Assembly (NCBI RefSeq): GCF_040117685.2 | Contig: NZ_JBEDYP020000008.1 | Coordinates: forward strand, 184,760-248,759 | DNA length: 64,000 nucleotides | Direction of reading: 5' to 3' | DNA from: Gracilimonas sp040117685 | GTDB taxonomy: Bacteria > Bacteroidota > Rhodothermia > Balneolales > Balneolaceae | In this document: positions 17,199-25,126 of the stretch, piece by piece | Layout of the letters: the number at the start of each line of letters is the position of its first letter | Numbering within the stretch: position 1 is the stretch's first letter | Translations under genes and position numbers: made by a program | The notes under the pieces: generated by a model | The model's database searches: none | The model's input: only the letters and a program-made list of their open reading frames with translations | Told to the model about the DNA's origin: nothing

Positions 17199-17439
17199 GT
17201 ATGAACAATTCATAAACCAAGCGAGGAATAGCGCAAATGTCCACTTGTGCGATGCTAAATCAAAACAGTTGTAGCTAAAGTCCATCCAAGCGGGCACTTG
17301 AATTAGATCAAAGGTGTGAGTGATTAGGTGATTAAGTGATAGGGTGATTTTTAGAATTCAAAAATCAAATCTGGTATGCTAATCTGCTCAAGCGGGATCT
17401 TTCGGAGGCATGTTCAAGGTGACACCATTCATCACCTGA
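17146..17439. other. Intergenic composite repeat region
   Basis: No gene is supported. In order it contains: the seven-unit 8-bp array; a short palindromic repeat gcgcaaatgtccacttgtgc (17231-17250, related to 55243-55262); a second short 8-bp array (17321-17344); a linker related to 20672-20714; a GGATCTTTCGGAGG block (17395-17423); and an inverted short array (TCATCACCTGATCAATCACC) running into the coaBC 3' end. The order matches the element upstream of the carbamoyltransferase gene. Confidence 0.75.
17231..17250. repeat. Short palindromic repeat GCGCAAATGTCCACTTGTGC
   Basis: Near-palindromic 20-mer (GCGCAA-n8-TTGTGC). A second copy (gcgcaagtgtccacttgtgc), also preceded by ata/aata, lies at 55243-55262. 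Confidence 0.7.
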
Positions 17440-18636
17440 TCAATCACCGCTTCTAAAAATCGTATTCAGAATCTCGATGGAAATATCTTTTTTGCTTCCC
17501 TGAAATTTTTGTTCGGAGTTTTTACTCAACAGATTAACGGCATTGGTTTCCGCTTCAAAACCGGCATCTTTATCGTTCAGAGAGTTGGCGATGATAAAAT
17601 CGGCATTTTTCTTATTGAGCTTGGAAGTGGCGTTTTCGATGAGGTTTTCGGTTTCCATAGCAAAACCGATCAGAACCTGTCCGTCTTGTTTATGCTCACC
17701 CAGCCAGGATAAAATATCCGTTGTTCGCTTAAGCTTAATCTCATTGCCGGCTTTATCTTTCTTCACTTTATTGTTGTGTACTTCTTCCGGGGTGAAGTCA
17801 GAAACAGCAGCAGCCATGATGATCACATCTGCAGCGGCAAATTGCTTAACAGTATTAAATAAATCGGCTGTGCTGGTAATTTTAACAGAGTGGATGCCTT
17901 CCGGAGTGGGAATTGAAAGAGGGCCGTGTATCAACGTTACATCTGCGCCGAGGTTTTGAGCAGCCTCCGCCATAGCTACGCCCATTTTCCCAGAACTTGG
18001 ATTGGATATAAATCGAACCGGGTCAATATGCTCCCGGGTTGGACCAGCTGTAACGATCACTTTTTTTCCTTCTAATGGACCTTTTATCGATCCAATGATA
18101 TCAGAAGCTTTTTCGAGGATGGATTCTATTTCAGGTAAGCGCCCTTTTCCTTCTAATCCGCTGGCAAGGTAACCGGATTCCGGCTCTAAAACATGATATC
18201 CATTTTTCTGTACCTTTTTCAGGTTATCAGAAACTCCGGGCGATTCATACATCTCACCGTCCATGGTCGGGCAAATCAGTATTGGACAACGGGCAGCTAA
18301 CACGGTGCTGGTGAGCATATTGTCAGATAGGCCGGTAGCGATTTTAGCGAGTGTGTTGGCCGTACAGGGAGCAATCACGAAAAGATCGGCCCATTCGCCC
18401 CAGTTAATATGGCGGGTCCAATCGCTGGAATCACCTTCATCGGGGAAAATATCTACGGCAACTTCATGGGCAGACAGGGAGGCGAACGTCTCTAAACCAA
18501 CAAAGCGGGTGGCTGAAGGCGTCATGGTGACGCGGACTTCGGCTCCCGCTTTTTGAAATTCTCTGAGTAAAAAAGCAGCTTTATAGGCTGCAATTCCTCC
18601 GGTAACACCAAGAATGATGCGTTTACCGGAGAGCAT
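17440..18636 (-). CDS. coaBC: Bifunctional phosphopantothenoylcysteine decarboxylase / phosphopantothenate-cysteine ligase
   Basis: 398 residues. The N-terminal flavoprotein decarboxylase (CoaC, about 1-185) shows ILGVTGGIAAYKAAFLLREF, PCTANTLAKIATGLSDNM and ICPTMDGEMYESP, with the family's catalytic region near the N-terminus. The C-terminal ligase (CoaB, about 190-398) begins KVIVTAGPTREHIDPVRFIS with NPSSGKMG, then AAAVSDFTPEE and KLKRTTDIL. It converts 4'-phosphopantothenate to phosphopantetheine in CoA synthesis. It follows rpoZ by 2 nt on the same strand in the yicC-gmk-rpoZ-coaBC order common in bacteria. Confidence 0.97.
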   Translation of the reverse strand: MLSGKRIILGVTGGIAAYKAAFLLREFQKAGAEVRVTMTPSATRFVGLETFASLSAHEVAVDIFPDEGDSSDWTRHINWGEWADLFVIAPCTANTLAKIATGLSDNMLTSTVLAARCPILICPTMDGEMYESPGVSDNLKKVQKNGYHVLEPESGYLASGLEGKGRLPEIESILEKASDIIGSIKGPLEGKKVIVTAGPTREHIDPVRFISNPSSGKMGVAMAEAAQNLGADVTLIHGPLSIPTPEGIHSVKITSTADLFNTVKQFAAADVIIMAAAVSDFTPEEVHNNKVKKDKAGNEIKLKRTTDILSWLGEHKQDGQVLIGFAMETENLIENATSKLNKKNADFIIANSLNDKDAGFEAETNAVNLLSKNSEQKFQGSKKDISIEILNTIFRSGD

Positions 18637-18638
18637 GA

Positions 18639-18932
18639 TTAATCCTCTTTTTCAGGATGTCGGTAATAAATTTGGTCTTCCTGCATTTCCACAATAGCAC
18701 GCTGAGTGGCGTGTGGAAGTTTTTCGAAGGCTTTGGAGATGTTCTCCTGCTCTTCGTTGAAAGAAAACTCGTCTTCTTCTTCAAATCCTTCGAAGTACTG
18801 AAGTTTTTCGTCCAGTTCTAATTTTTCCTGAGCTGCAATCTGGCGTGCTCTCTTGGAAAGGATCACAAGTAACTCATATTTGTTACCTGTTTTGAATTTC
18901 AGTTTTTCAATGTCTAATGTTTGGACTGCCAT
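18639..18932 (-). CDS. rpoZ: RNA polymerase omega subunit (Bacteroidetes type)
   Basis: 97 residues. The core IEKLKFKTGNKYELLVILSKRARQI corresponds to the Rpb6/omega fold (omega's LVLIAAKRARQ motif). It carries an acidic insertion (EGFEEEDEFSFNEEQEN) seen in Bacteroidetes omega-like proteins. Its place between gmk and coaBC is the classic position of rpoZ. It helps assemble and stabilise RNA polymerase. Confidence 0.88.
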   Translation of the reverse strand: MAVQTLDIEKLKFKTGNKYELLVILSKRARQIAAQEKLELDEKLQYFEGFEEEDEFSFNEEQENISKAFEKLPHATQRAIVEMQEDQIYYRHPEKED

Positions 18933-18940
18933 GGATGGTA

Positions 18941-19513
18941 TCAGTTTTGATTCATGAATTCGACAACGGCTTTCTTAACCTCTGCATAAGCCGTATCCAA
19001 ATTGTCATTTATAATAACCTGATCGAATTGATCAGCATATGTAAGTTCTTCTTTGGCGCGTTCGAGCCGCAAAGCCAGTGTTTCATCATCTTCGGTTCCG
19101 CGGGCAAGCAAGCGCTGCTTCAAAACATCTATTGAAGGCGGTTTAATAAATAAACTAAGACTTTCGTCTCCGTAAATTTTCTTTATGTTCACCGCACCTT
19201 TTACTTCGATGTCAAGCAGAACAAAATAGCCTGAATTTAGTTTTTTATCAACTTCAGAACGCAGTGTGCCGTATTTCTTTCCGCCATAAAATTCCTCCCA
19301 TTCCAGAAACTCACCGTTAGCTTTTTTCTGGTCAAAATCAGCCTCAGAAAGGAAATAATAGTGTTTTCCTTCCACTTCGCCTTCCCTTGGGGGGCGGGTG
19401 GTTGCTGAAACTGAGAACTTGAGATCTTCAAACTCTTTGAAAAGCCGGCGCGCGAGGGTCGTTTTTCCGCCTCCGCTGGGTGCGACTAAAATGATGACTT
19501 TACCTTTTTTCAT
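18941..19513 (-). CDS. gmk: Guanylate kinase
   Basis: 190 residues. The P-loop APSGGGKT is at 11-18. The GMP-binding segment reads SVSATTRPPREGEVEGKHYYFLS, and FLEWEEFYGGKKYGT follows. It phosphorylates GMP to GDP. The rpoZ gene begins 8 nt downstream on the same strand. A perfect 45-nt palindrome lies just upstream, between this gene and yicC. Confidence 0.97.
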   Translation of the reverse strand: MKKGKVIILVAPSGGGKTTLARRLFKEFEDLKFSVSATTRPPREGEVEGKHYYFLSEADFDQKKANGEFLEWEEFYGGKKYGTLRSEVDKKLNSGYFVLLDIEVKGAVNIKKIYGDESLSLFIKPPSIDVLKQRLLARGTEDDETLALRLERAKEELTYADQFDQVIINDNLDTAYAEVKKAVVEFMNQN

Positions 19514-19532
19514 AGATAGTTGTACTAAGACT

Positions 19533-19577
19533 TAAGACACAAGATGTAAGAAAAGTTTTCTTACATCTTGTGTCTTA
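19533..19577. repeat. Perfect 45-nt palindrome between yicC and gmk
   Basis: A 22-nt arm beginning TAAGACACAAGATG is followed by a single G and then its exact reverse complement ending CATCTTGTGTCTTA. There is no unpaired loop beyond that base, so it could extrude as a cruciform or form a long hairpin in the yicC-gmk transcript. It may be a fresh insertion or a processing site. Confidence 0.85.
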
Positions 19578-19585
19578 CATCTATT

Positions 19586-20467
19586 TTATTCGACGTTTTG
19601 AACTTGTTCACGGATTTGCTCCAGCGCTTCTTTGCATTTTACAACGTACTGGGCAATGTCAGAGTTGTTGGCTTTGGAACCAATGGTATTCAGCTCCCGG
19701 TTAATTTCCTGGGTCAGGAAATTGAGTCTTCGGCCGGCCGGTTCGGGTTGTTCCACAGCTTCAATAAAAAATTTGAGGTGTGAACGCAGGCGTACAATCT
19801 CCTCCGTTACATCCATCTTATCTACAAGAACAGCCACTTCCAATTCAAGGCGTTCCGGGTCAATTTTGTCTTCCTCAATCAGGTTGTTGATTCGCTCCAG
19901 CAGCTTATCGCGAGTGTCTTTTGCTCTCCCTGCCGTTTCTTTGGTAATGATTTCGAGATTTTCATCGATAAACTCGATTCGATCCACCAGGTCATTTTTA
20001 AGCTGACTGCCTTCCTGAGTTCGCATTTTAAGAAGAGATTCTATGGCTTCTGAAAGTGCCTGTTCAACTACTTCCCATTTTTGCTCAAGTACTTCTTCGT
20101 CTTCTTCCTCATTAATAAAAACATCCCCAAACTGGGTTATGTCTTTGATGGATATGGGATCTGAAATACCGGCTGCCTCCCTTAAAGTATCCAAAATCCG
20201 CGAGTAACCTTTCACTTTCTTTTCATCCACTTTGATGGAAGGCTCACCCGTTTCTGATTCCGACAAATAAACCGTGATATTAAGCTTACCACGATTAATC
20301 GTTTTCTGAACCAGCTCCTTAACCTGCAGTTCTTTGTCTTGCAAACGCTGGGGGAGGCGAATACTAAGATCCAGATAGCGACTGTTTAGTGATTTGATTT
20401 CAACCGTGGCCGTGATGCCGTTTTCAGAGGCTTCTCCGCGGCCAAAGCCGGTCATTGATATAATCAT
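19586..20467 (-). CDS. yicC: YicC family endoribonuclease-like protein
   Basis: 293 residues, normal length. The N-terminal motif SMTGFGRGEA and the C-terminal signature GRRLNFLTQEINRELNTIGSKANN are diagnostic, with EIKSLNSRYLDLSIRLPQRL in between. YicC proteins are conserved stress-related RNases. It is the first gene of the yicC-gmk-rpoZ-coaBC unit. Its promoter region is shared with the divergent carbamoyltransferase gene and contains the 16-unit repeat array. Confidence 0.95.
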   Translation of the reverse strand: MIISMTGFGRGEASENGITATVEIKSLNSRYLDLSIRLPQRLQDKELQVKELVQKTINRGKLNITVYLSESETGEPSIKVDEKKVKGYSRILDTLREAAGISDPISIKDITQFGDVFINEEEDEEVLEQKWEVVEQALSEAIESLLKMRTQEGSQLKNDLVDRIEFIDENLEIITKETAGRAKDTRDKLLERINNLIEEDKIDPERLELEVAVLVDKMDVTEEIVRLRSHLKFFIEAVEQPEPAGRRLNFLTQEINRELNTIGSKANNSDIAQYVVKCKEALEQIREQVQNVE

Positions 20468-20841
20468 GATAATCTTGATGATGAAAATTGAGCGAGAAAA
20501 TACGAAAGTATAGCCCCTTTAAAAACTTTACTCGAATTGGGAGTGATGGGGTGATGAAGTGATGGGGTGATGTGGTGATATGGTGATATGGTGATATGGT
20601 GATGTGGTGATGTGGTGATGTGGTGATGTGGTGATGTGGTGATGTGGTGATGTGGTGATGTGGTGATGTGGAAAATTCGTAAATCAAACCTGACATGGTA
20701 AGTAGTTCAGGTATGGATCTTTCGGAGGTATCCTCAAGATGACCCCACTCATCACTTTATCACCATATCACCTATCACTCACCACTAATCCATTCAAGGA
20801 AAGGGAAGTTTTGTTATCTTGGCAGCCACTCAATTTTTGAT
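20468..20841. other. Divergent intergenic region with composite 8-bp-array element
   Basis: 374 nt between the start of yicC (minus) and the carbamoyltransferase start (plus). It contains the 16-unit 8-bp array (20544-20671), a linker, the GGATCTTTCGGAGG block (20715-20743) and an inverted array of ATCACT/ATCACC units (20746-20793). Only about 48 nt remain between the inverted arm and the downstream ATG, and about 75 nt between the array and the yicC start. Both promoters must therefore flank or overlap the element. Confidence 0.8.
20544..20671. repeat. 16-unit 8-bp tandem repeat (VNTR), consensus TGATGTGG
   Basis: Exactly 128 nt, sixteen 8-nt units without indels: TGATGGGG, TGATGAAG, TGATGGGG, TGATGTGG, three TGATATGG, then nine TGATGTGG. 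The homogeneous end (nine identical units) faces the carbamoyltransferase gene, indicating recent expansion by slippage. The unit matches the arrays at 17143-17198 and 17321-17344. Confidence 0.95.
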
Positions 20842-22686
20842 ATGACTATTTTAGGAATTTCAGCTTTTTATCATGATTCGGCGGCTTGTATTATTCAGGA
20901 CGGCAGAATTGTAGCTGCAGCCCAGGAAGAGCGGTTCACCCGAAAAAAACATGATGAAGGATTTCCGTCTCATGCCATCCGGTTTTGTCTCGATTTTGCT
21001 GACATCAAGCTCAGTGAACTGGATGCCATAGCTTTCTATGATAAGCCCTTGCTGAAGTTTGAACGCCTGTTGGAAACCTACCTTTCTTTCGCACCGCGAG
21101 GGGTGAAGTCTTTTATAACCGCTATGCCCGTTTGGTTAAAGGAAAAGATGTTTATGAAACGGGTAATGCACGAGGAGCTGGCTAAGATTGGAGAGTATGA
21201 CCGAAAAGAGTTAAAGCTCCTATTTCCTGAACATCATTTGAGTCACGCTGCCAGTGCATTTTATCCATCCCCTTTTGAAGAATCAGCTATTTTGACGATC
21301 GACGGGGTGGGAGAGTGGGCCACGGCTTCAATTTGCTCCGGAAAAGGTTCGGAAATTACCATACATCGCGAGTTAACTTTCCCGCATTCTCTGGGATTAT
21401 TGTATTCAGCTTTCACTTATTATTTGGGATTCAGGGTGAACTCCGGTGAATATAAACTCATGGGCTTAGCTCCTTATGGAAATCCGGATTCCAAAATGGT
21501 AGAGGAATACATCTCTAAAATTAAAACAGATTTGATTGAGCTCAACGGAGATGGCTCAATTTACCTGAATCAGGATTATTTCGATTACGCTACCGGACTC
21601 AGAATGGTGAAAGAAAAGAAATGGGAGGAGTTATTCGGATTTCCGAAGAGGGAGGAAGAAGCAGAACTGCAGCAGCATGAGGCAAACCTTGCTCTGGCCA
21701 TTCAGATAGTAACGGAAGAAGTAGTGCTGAAAATGGTGCAGGAAGCCCGGCGCTTGACAGGTTCAAAGAACCTTTGTCTTGCTGGCGGAGTAGCTCTTAA
21801 TTGTGTGGCTAACGGAGTAATTCAAAATGAAGGTGTTTTTGACGAGATCTTCATTCAGCCGGCAGCCGGAGATGCAGGCGGATCGGTGGGTGCAGCATTA
21901 GCAGGTCATTATATTTATTTTGGAAAGAGCAGGGGTCTTCAAAAACCTGATGCTATGCAGGGCAGCTATCTGGGGCCGGATTATCATGAATTTGAAATTC
22001 TGCAGCAGACCAAAAAATATAAACCGGTTTATAAAAAACTGGATGATTCTGAGCTCTACCCCAAAGTGGCAGAATGGCTGGATAACGGAGATGTTGTTGG
22101 ATGGTTTCAGGGGCGCATGGAATTCGGTCCGCGGGCATTAGGTGCCCGATCTATTCTCGGAGATCCGCGCAATGCCGACATGCAGAAAAAATTGAATCTG
22201 AAGATTAAATACCGGGAATCGTTCAGGCCGTTTGCACCGTCGGTGCTGGCTGAAGATGCCGGGAAGTATTTCGAGTTGAAATCAGACTCACCTTACATGC
22301 TCTTGGTTCAGGAAGTGAAAGAAGAGCATCGTAACGAGCTTCCGGAGAGCTATCACAACCTTCCACTTCGGGAAAAGCTGGCCTATCAGCGATCTGATTT
22401 CCCGGCTATCACCCACATCGATTTTTCTGCCCGTATTCAAACGGTTCACAAAGAAACCAACCCGAGATACTGGGAGCTGTTGAATGCATTTAAGGAGCTG
22501 ACGGGAGCGGGAATGTTGGTTAACACCAGTTTTAACGTGAGGGGAGAACCCATTGTTTGTACACCGGAAGATGCATATCGTTGTTTTATGAACACAGAAA
22601 TGGATTATCTTGTGGTCGGCAATTATGTTTTTGATAAAGCTGATCAGCCCGAATGGGAGAAAGAAATTACATTTGAAAATGACTGA
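20842..22686 (+). CDS. Carbamoyltransferase, NodU/CmcH/SxtI family
   Basis: 614 residues. The N-terminal Kae1-like ASKHA domain shows MTILGISAFYHDSAACII, AQEERFTRKKHDEGFP, the metal-binding EHHLSHAASAFYPSPF and LTIDGVGEWAT, plus LAGGVALNCVANG. The C-terminal domain shows GRMEFGPRALGARSIL and LVNTSFNVRGEPIVCTP. Family members transfer a carbamoyl group from carbamoyl phosphate, via carbamoyl-AMP, to a hydroxyl of a sugar or natural product. The substrate here is unknown. Two small membrane proteins of the DUF5989 and SxtJ families follow within 3 and 1 nt, forming a conserved three-gene cassette. Confidence 0.93.
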   Translation: MTILGISAFYHDSAACIIQDGRIVAAAQEERFTRKKHDEGFPSHAIRFCLDFADIKLSELDAIAFYDKPLLKFERLLETYLSFAPRGVKSFITAMPVWLKEKMFMKRVMHEELAKIGEYDRKELKLLFPEHHLSHAASAFYPSPFEESAILTIDGVGEWATASICSGKGSEITIHRELTFPHSLGLLYSAFTYYLGFRVNSGEYKLMGLAPYGNPDSKMVEEYISKIKTDLIELNGDGSIYLNQDYFDYATGLRMVKEKKWEELFGFPKREEEAELQQHEANLALAIQIVTEEVVLKMVQEARRLTGSKNLCLAGGVALNCVANGVIQNEGVFDEIFIQPAAGDAGGSVGAALAGHYIYFGKSRGLQKPDAMQGSYLGPDYHEFEILQQTKKYKPVYKKLDDSELYPKVAEWLDNGDVVGWFQGRMEFGPRALGARSILGDPRNADMQKKLNLKIKYRESFRPFAPSVLAEDAGKYFELKSDSPYMLLVQEVKEEHRNELPESYHNLPLREKLAYQRSDFPAITHIDFSARIQTVHKETNPRYWELLNAFKELTGAGMLVNTSFNVRGEPIVCTPEDAYRCFMNTEMDYLVVGNYVFDKADQPEWEKEITFEND

Positions 22687-22689
22687 TAT

Positions 22690-22839
22690 ATGGAAACACT
22701 GAAGGACTTATGGAATTTCATGAAGCAGCGGAAAAAATTCTGGCTGGCTCCGGTGATAATCGTGCTGCTTCTGCTTGGATTTTTAATCGTGATTGGTGGC
22801 GGTTCATCTATTGCTCCATTCATTTATACCCTGTTTTAA
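22690..22839 (+). CDS. DUF5989 family small membrane protein
   Basis: A 49-residue protein starting at the ATG three bases after the carbamoyltransferase stop. A short amphipathic N-terminus (METLKDLWNFMKQRKKFW) is followed by a single membrane helix (LAPVIIVLLLLGFLIVIGGG) and the conserved tail SSIAPFIYTLF. This small family (DUF5989, SxtK-like in size) is regularly found beside NodU-type carbamoyltransferases. It may anchor the enzyme at the inner membrane; function is untested as far as I know. Confidence 0.88.
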   Translation: METLKDLWNFMKQRKKFWLAPVIIVLLLLGFLIVIGGGSSIAPFIYTLF

Positions 22840-22840
22840 T

Positions 22841-23227
22841 ATGCTGGAACCCCGATCTCTTGAATTCATTGAAAAAGACCCTGCTACCCCCAAAACCCAA
22901 TTGGTGATGGTAACGGGACTTTTGGTGCTTGCGGCAATTTTTGACAGCGAGCACATTGCTTATCTGGCGTTAGCTGTTGGGCTGTTGTCTTTTGTTCCGC
23001 CCATCGGTAATCGAATGGTATGGGGCTGGTATAAACTGGCAGAGGGATTGGGTTGGTTCAATTCCCGGGTGCTACTTTCATTGGTTTATTACCTTATAGT
23101 GACTCCCATTGCACTGTTGTTTCGATTATTTGGGAATGACCCTCTGTTGCTCAAAGACACCAAAGGGAGTATGTTTCATTTCAGGGATCATACTTATTCT
23201 AAGGAAGACTTAGAGAATCCCTGGTAA
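22841..23227 (+). CDS. SxtJ family membrane protein
   Basis: 128 residues from the ATG at 22841; an upstream in-frame ATG at 22793 lies inside the DUF5989 gene and is not preferred. Two to three hydrophobic helices (LVMVTGLLVLAAIF, HIAYLALAVGLLSFVPP, LLSLVYYLIVTPIALLFRLFG) are followed by a hydrophilic C-terminus (LLKDTKGSMFHFRDHTYSKED). It matches the SxtJ family named after the saxitoxin cluster, where sxtI, sxtJ and sxtK occur together. One base separates it from the DUF5989 stop. Confidence 0.85.
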   Translation: MLEPRSLEFIEKDPATPKTQLVMVTGLLVLAAIFDSEHIAYLALAVGLLSFVPPIGNRMVWGWYKLAEGLGWFNSRVLLSLVYYLIVTPIALLFRLFGNDPLLLKDTKGSMFHFRDHTYSKEDLENPW

Positions 23228-23263
23228 GTTTTAATTATACTTTCATCTTAAAAGGAGATACTT

Positions 23264-23725
23264 ATGAGGGTGTTTCTATCCATTTGTTTGGTATTCTTAA
23301 TTACATCCTGCAATGCTGAAAATGGTATTGTTACGGTTTCGATCGACGAAGATTTCAGCGAAATTCAAGATCCAAGAGAACGCTGGCAGGCTTACCAATT
23401 ATCTGATTATCAAATCGTCCAGCAAAGAATTTGCGAATGTCTTGGTTTAGAATACACCACACTAATCATAGCTGATTCCGTTCAAAAAATAAGTTATGAT
23501 TCTAAAAGAACGGATGAGTATGATGAATTTGCATTAAGAAATGCGATAACTATTGACCAAGCCTTTGATCTGATTGAAGAATATGGGGATATAGCTGCTT
23601 CAATATCTGTTAAATACCATCCTAAATTTGGATATCCAGAAAGGCTATTTATAGATATAAATGAAATGACAGCTGATGAAGAGATTATTTATGAGATTAG
23701 AGATCTCAAAAAAATAAAAGATTAG
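23264..23725 (+). CDS. DUF6174-like lipoprotein
   Basis: 153 residues. The lipobox LITSC puts the lipidated Cys at 16. The mature domain shows the pattern RERWQAYQLSDYQIVQQRICEC, then ITIDQAFDLIEE and YHPKFGYPERLFIDINEMTADEEI. That is the usual layout of DUF6174 (WxxxxxxxYxxxxxxxCxC ... YGYPxxIxID). Function is unknown; it should sit in the periplasm-facing membrane leaflet. It starts 36 nt after the SxtJ gene with a purine-rich AAAAGGAGA upstream and may be transcribed with the cassette. Confidence 0.78.
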   Translation: MRVFLSICLVFLITSCNAENGIVTVSIDEDFSEIQDPRERWQAYQLSDYQIVQQRICECLGLEYTTLIIADSVQKISYDSKRTDEYDEFALRNAITIDQAFDLIEEYGDIAASISVKYHPKFGYPERLFIDINEMTADEEIIYEIRDLKKIKD

Positions 23726-23738
23726 CTGCTGCCTTTAA

Positions 23739-24188
23739 TTAAGCCTCTTCTACAAGTTCCAGGCTAACTGCATTCATACAGTACCTCAATCCGCTGGGTT
23801 CAGGTCCGTCCGGAAAAACGTGCCCCAGATGAGCATCACACACATTGCAAAGAGCCTCGATCCGTACCATACCGTGTGAGGTATCCATTTCATATTTCAC
23901 GGCATTTTCTTCTACGGGTTGGGTAAAAGAAGGCCAGCCCGAGCCGCTTTCAAATTTAGAAGTCCCGTCAAAAAGTTCGGTTCCGCAGCAAACGCAGGCA
24001 TATAAGCCGGGATCAAACCGATAGCACATGTCGCTGGAGCCGGGACGTTCCGTTCCTTTCAACCGGGTGATAGAGAATTGTTCATCCGTGAGTTCCTGTT
24101 TCCATTCTTCCTCGGTCTTCTCAACTCTGCGGCTTGGATCGGGATTGCCATTTTTTGCAAAATCTTTAAGGTCTTTCCAGGTAAGCAT
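23739..24188 (-). CDS. msrB: Peptide-methionine (R)-S-oxide reductase
   Basis: 149 residues. Two zinc CxxC pairs (CVCCGTELF and CNVCDAHLG) and the catalytic motif RYCMNAVSLEL are all present; SGWPSFTQPV and SHGMVRIEA are also typical. MsrB reduces methionine-R-sulfoxide in proteins. It has no signal peptide. The gene follows the DUF1460 gene by 17 nt on the same strand. Confidence 0.96.
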   Translation of the reverse strand: MLTWKDLKDFAKNGNPDPSRRVEKTEEEWKQELTDEQFSITRLKGTERPGSSDMCYRFDPGLYACVCCGTELFDGTSKFESGSGWPSFTQPVEENAVKYEMDTSHGMVRIEALCNVCDAHLGHVFPDGPEPSGLRYCMNAVSLELVEEA

Positions 24189-24205
24189 TCTTGAGATTGT
24201 TTAAA

Positions 24206-25126
24206 TCAATTTAAATTATCTACCGGACGTGCAATCATGATTCCGGTGTTTTTTGAATTTGGTTTGAGGAAGGAACTCAGTGGCTCATCAGAAACTTCAA
24301 CCTTCAGGTTCGATTGGGATGCATGCATCAGGTGCAGTTTGCCATTTACTTCTACCAGAACACCAACGTGAGCTACATCCAGGCCTTCTATGCTGGTTGT
24401 AAGCCCTATGATGTCTCCCTCACGTAACAGATGCATTTTCTCATCAATTTGTTCCTTGGGGATGTAGAAATAATCTTTACCGGAGATTTCCTTCTCCTGC
24501 TCAGCAACAACAGAAATGAAAGCAGGGTTTCGTTGAAGGTGTTTGTAACTGTCCGGGTGGGTTGACATGAAATTGACTTCCACATCCAGTGGCGCTCCAA
24601 AACTGTCGGCGGGAGTAGTTACCAGGTTGTTGGCAGCGTTGTTATAAATCCAGTCGCTGAAATAGTGTAGACGGGTAGGATAATCACCTTTTTTACCATC
24701 ACGATACCGGATTTTTTCAAGTTCATGTGTGTATTGTTTGAAGGTAGCCTGATTAGATTTTAACGTTCGTGCCAGGGCCAACAGGTGCTCCGCATAGGTA
24801 GTACAGTCCAAATCCCTCAAATTGACAATCAGCTTTTCTTCATCGGTTACTTCCAGGGCAAAAGCGACATACTCATTCCCCAAAAAATACCGCCCGATAT
24901 CCGGGATCAGCTTATGGATAGGCTGATCTTTTTTGGGCTCAAATTTCCGGATGATATCCGAAAAGATGGCTACGTCCTGCTGCGTATAAACGACATCATC
25001 AGGTAGCTCTTGCTCTAAAGTATCGGTATTCTGCGCAAAAGCATGGCTGCTTAAAGCCACCATAAATACTACGAGGAAAGTCAGGTTAGTTTTCACAACG
25101 GTTGTTTTTAAATTCGCTATTCTCAC
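24206..25126 (-). CDS. DUF1460 family N-acetylmuramoyl-L-alanine amidase-like protein
   Basis: 306 residues with a signal peptide (VVFMVALSSHAFAQ). The DUF1460 hallmark LRDLDCTTYAEHLLALART provides the catalytic Cys. A later GDIIGLTTSIEGLDVAHVGVL supplies the conserved His, and LHLMHASQSN follows. These NlpC/P60-like periplasmic enzymes cleave the amide between MurNAc and L-alanine of peptidoglycan fragments. It is probably co-transcribed with msrB. A basic tail is absent, so it is likely soluble in the periplasm. Confidence 0.9.
   Translation of the reverse strand: MRIANLKTTVVKTNLTFLVVFMVALSSHAFAQNTDTLEQELPDDVVYTQQDVAIFSDIIRKFEPKKDQPIHKLIPDIGRYFLGNEYVAFALEVTDEEKLIVNLRDLDCTTYAEHLLALARTLKSNQATFKQYTHELEKIRYRDGKKGDYPTRLHYFSDWIYNNAANNLVTTPADSFGAPLDVEVNFMSTHPDSYKHLQRNPAFISVVAEQEKEISGKDYFYIPKEQIDEKMHLLREGDIIGLTTSIEGLDVAHVGVLVEVNGKLHLMHASQSNLKVEVSDEPLSSFLKPNSKNTGIMIARPVDNLN

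Noticed and set aside
17143..20671. Repeat arrays as a possible CRISPR
   Set aside because: Units are 8 bp without spacers, and no cas genes are present.
20424..20696. Open frame on the minus strand encoding a His/Ser/Pro/Thr-rich repeat (TSPHHHIT)
   Set aside because: It is only the translation of the 8-bp repeat array plus the start of yicC; periodicity of eight makes all frames repetitive, and there is no family resemblance.
20842..23227. Saxitoxin-type biosynthesis
   Set aside because: Only the carbamoyltransferase and its two small partners are present; no polyketide synthase, amidinotransferase or oxygenase genes accompany them.
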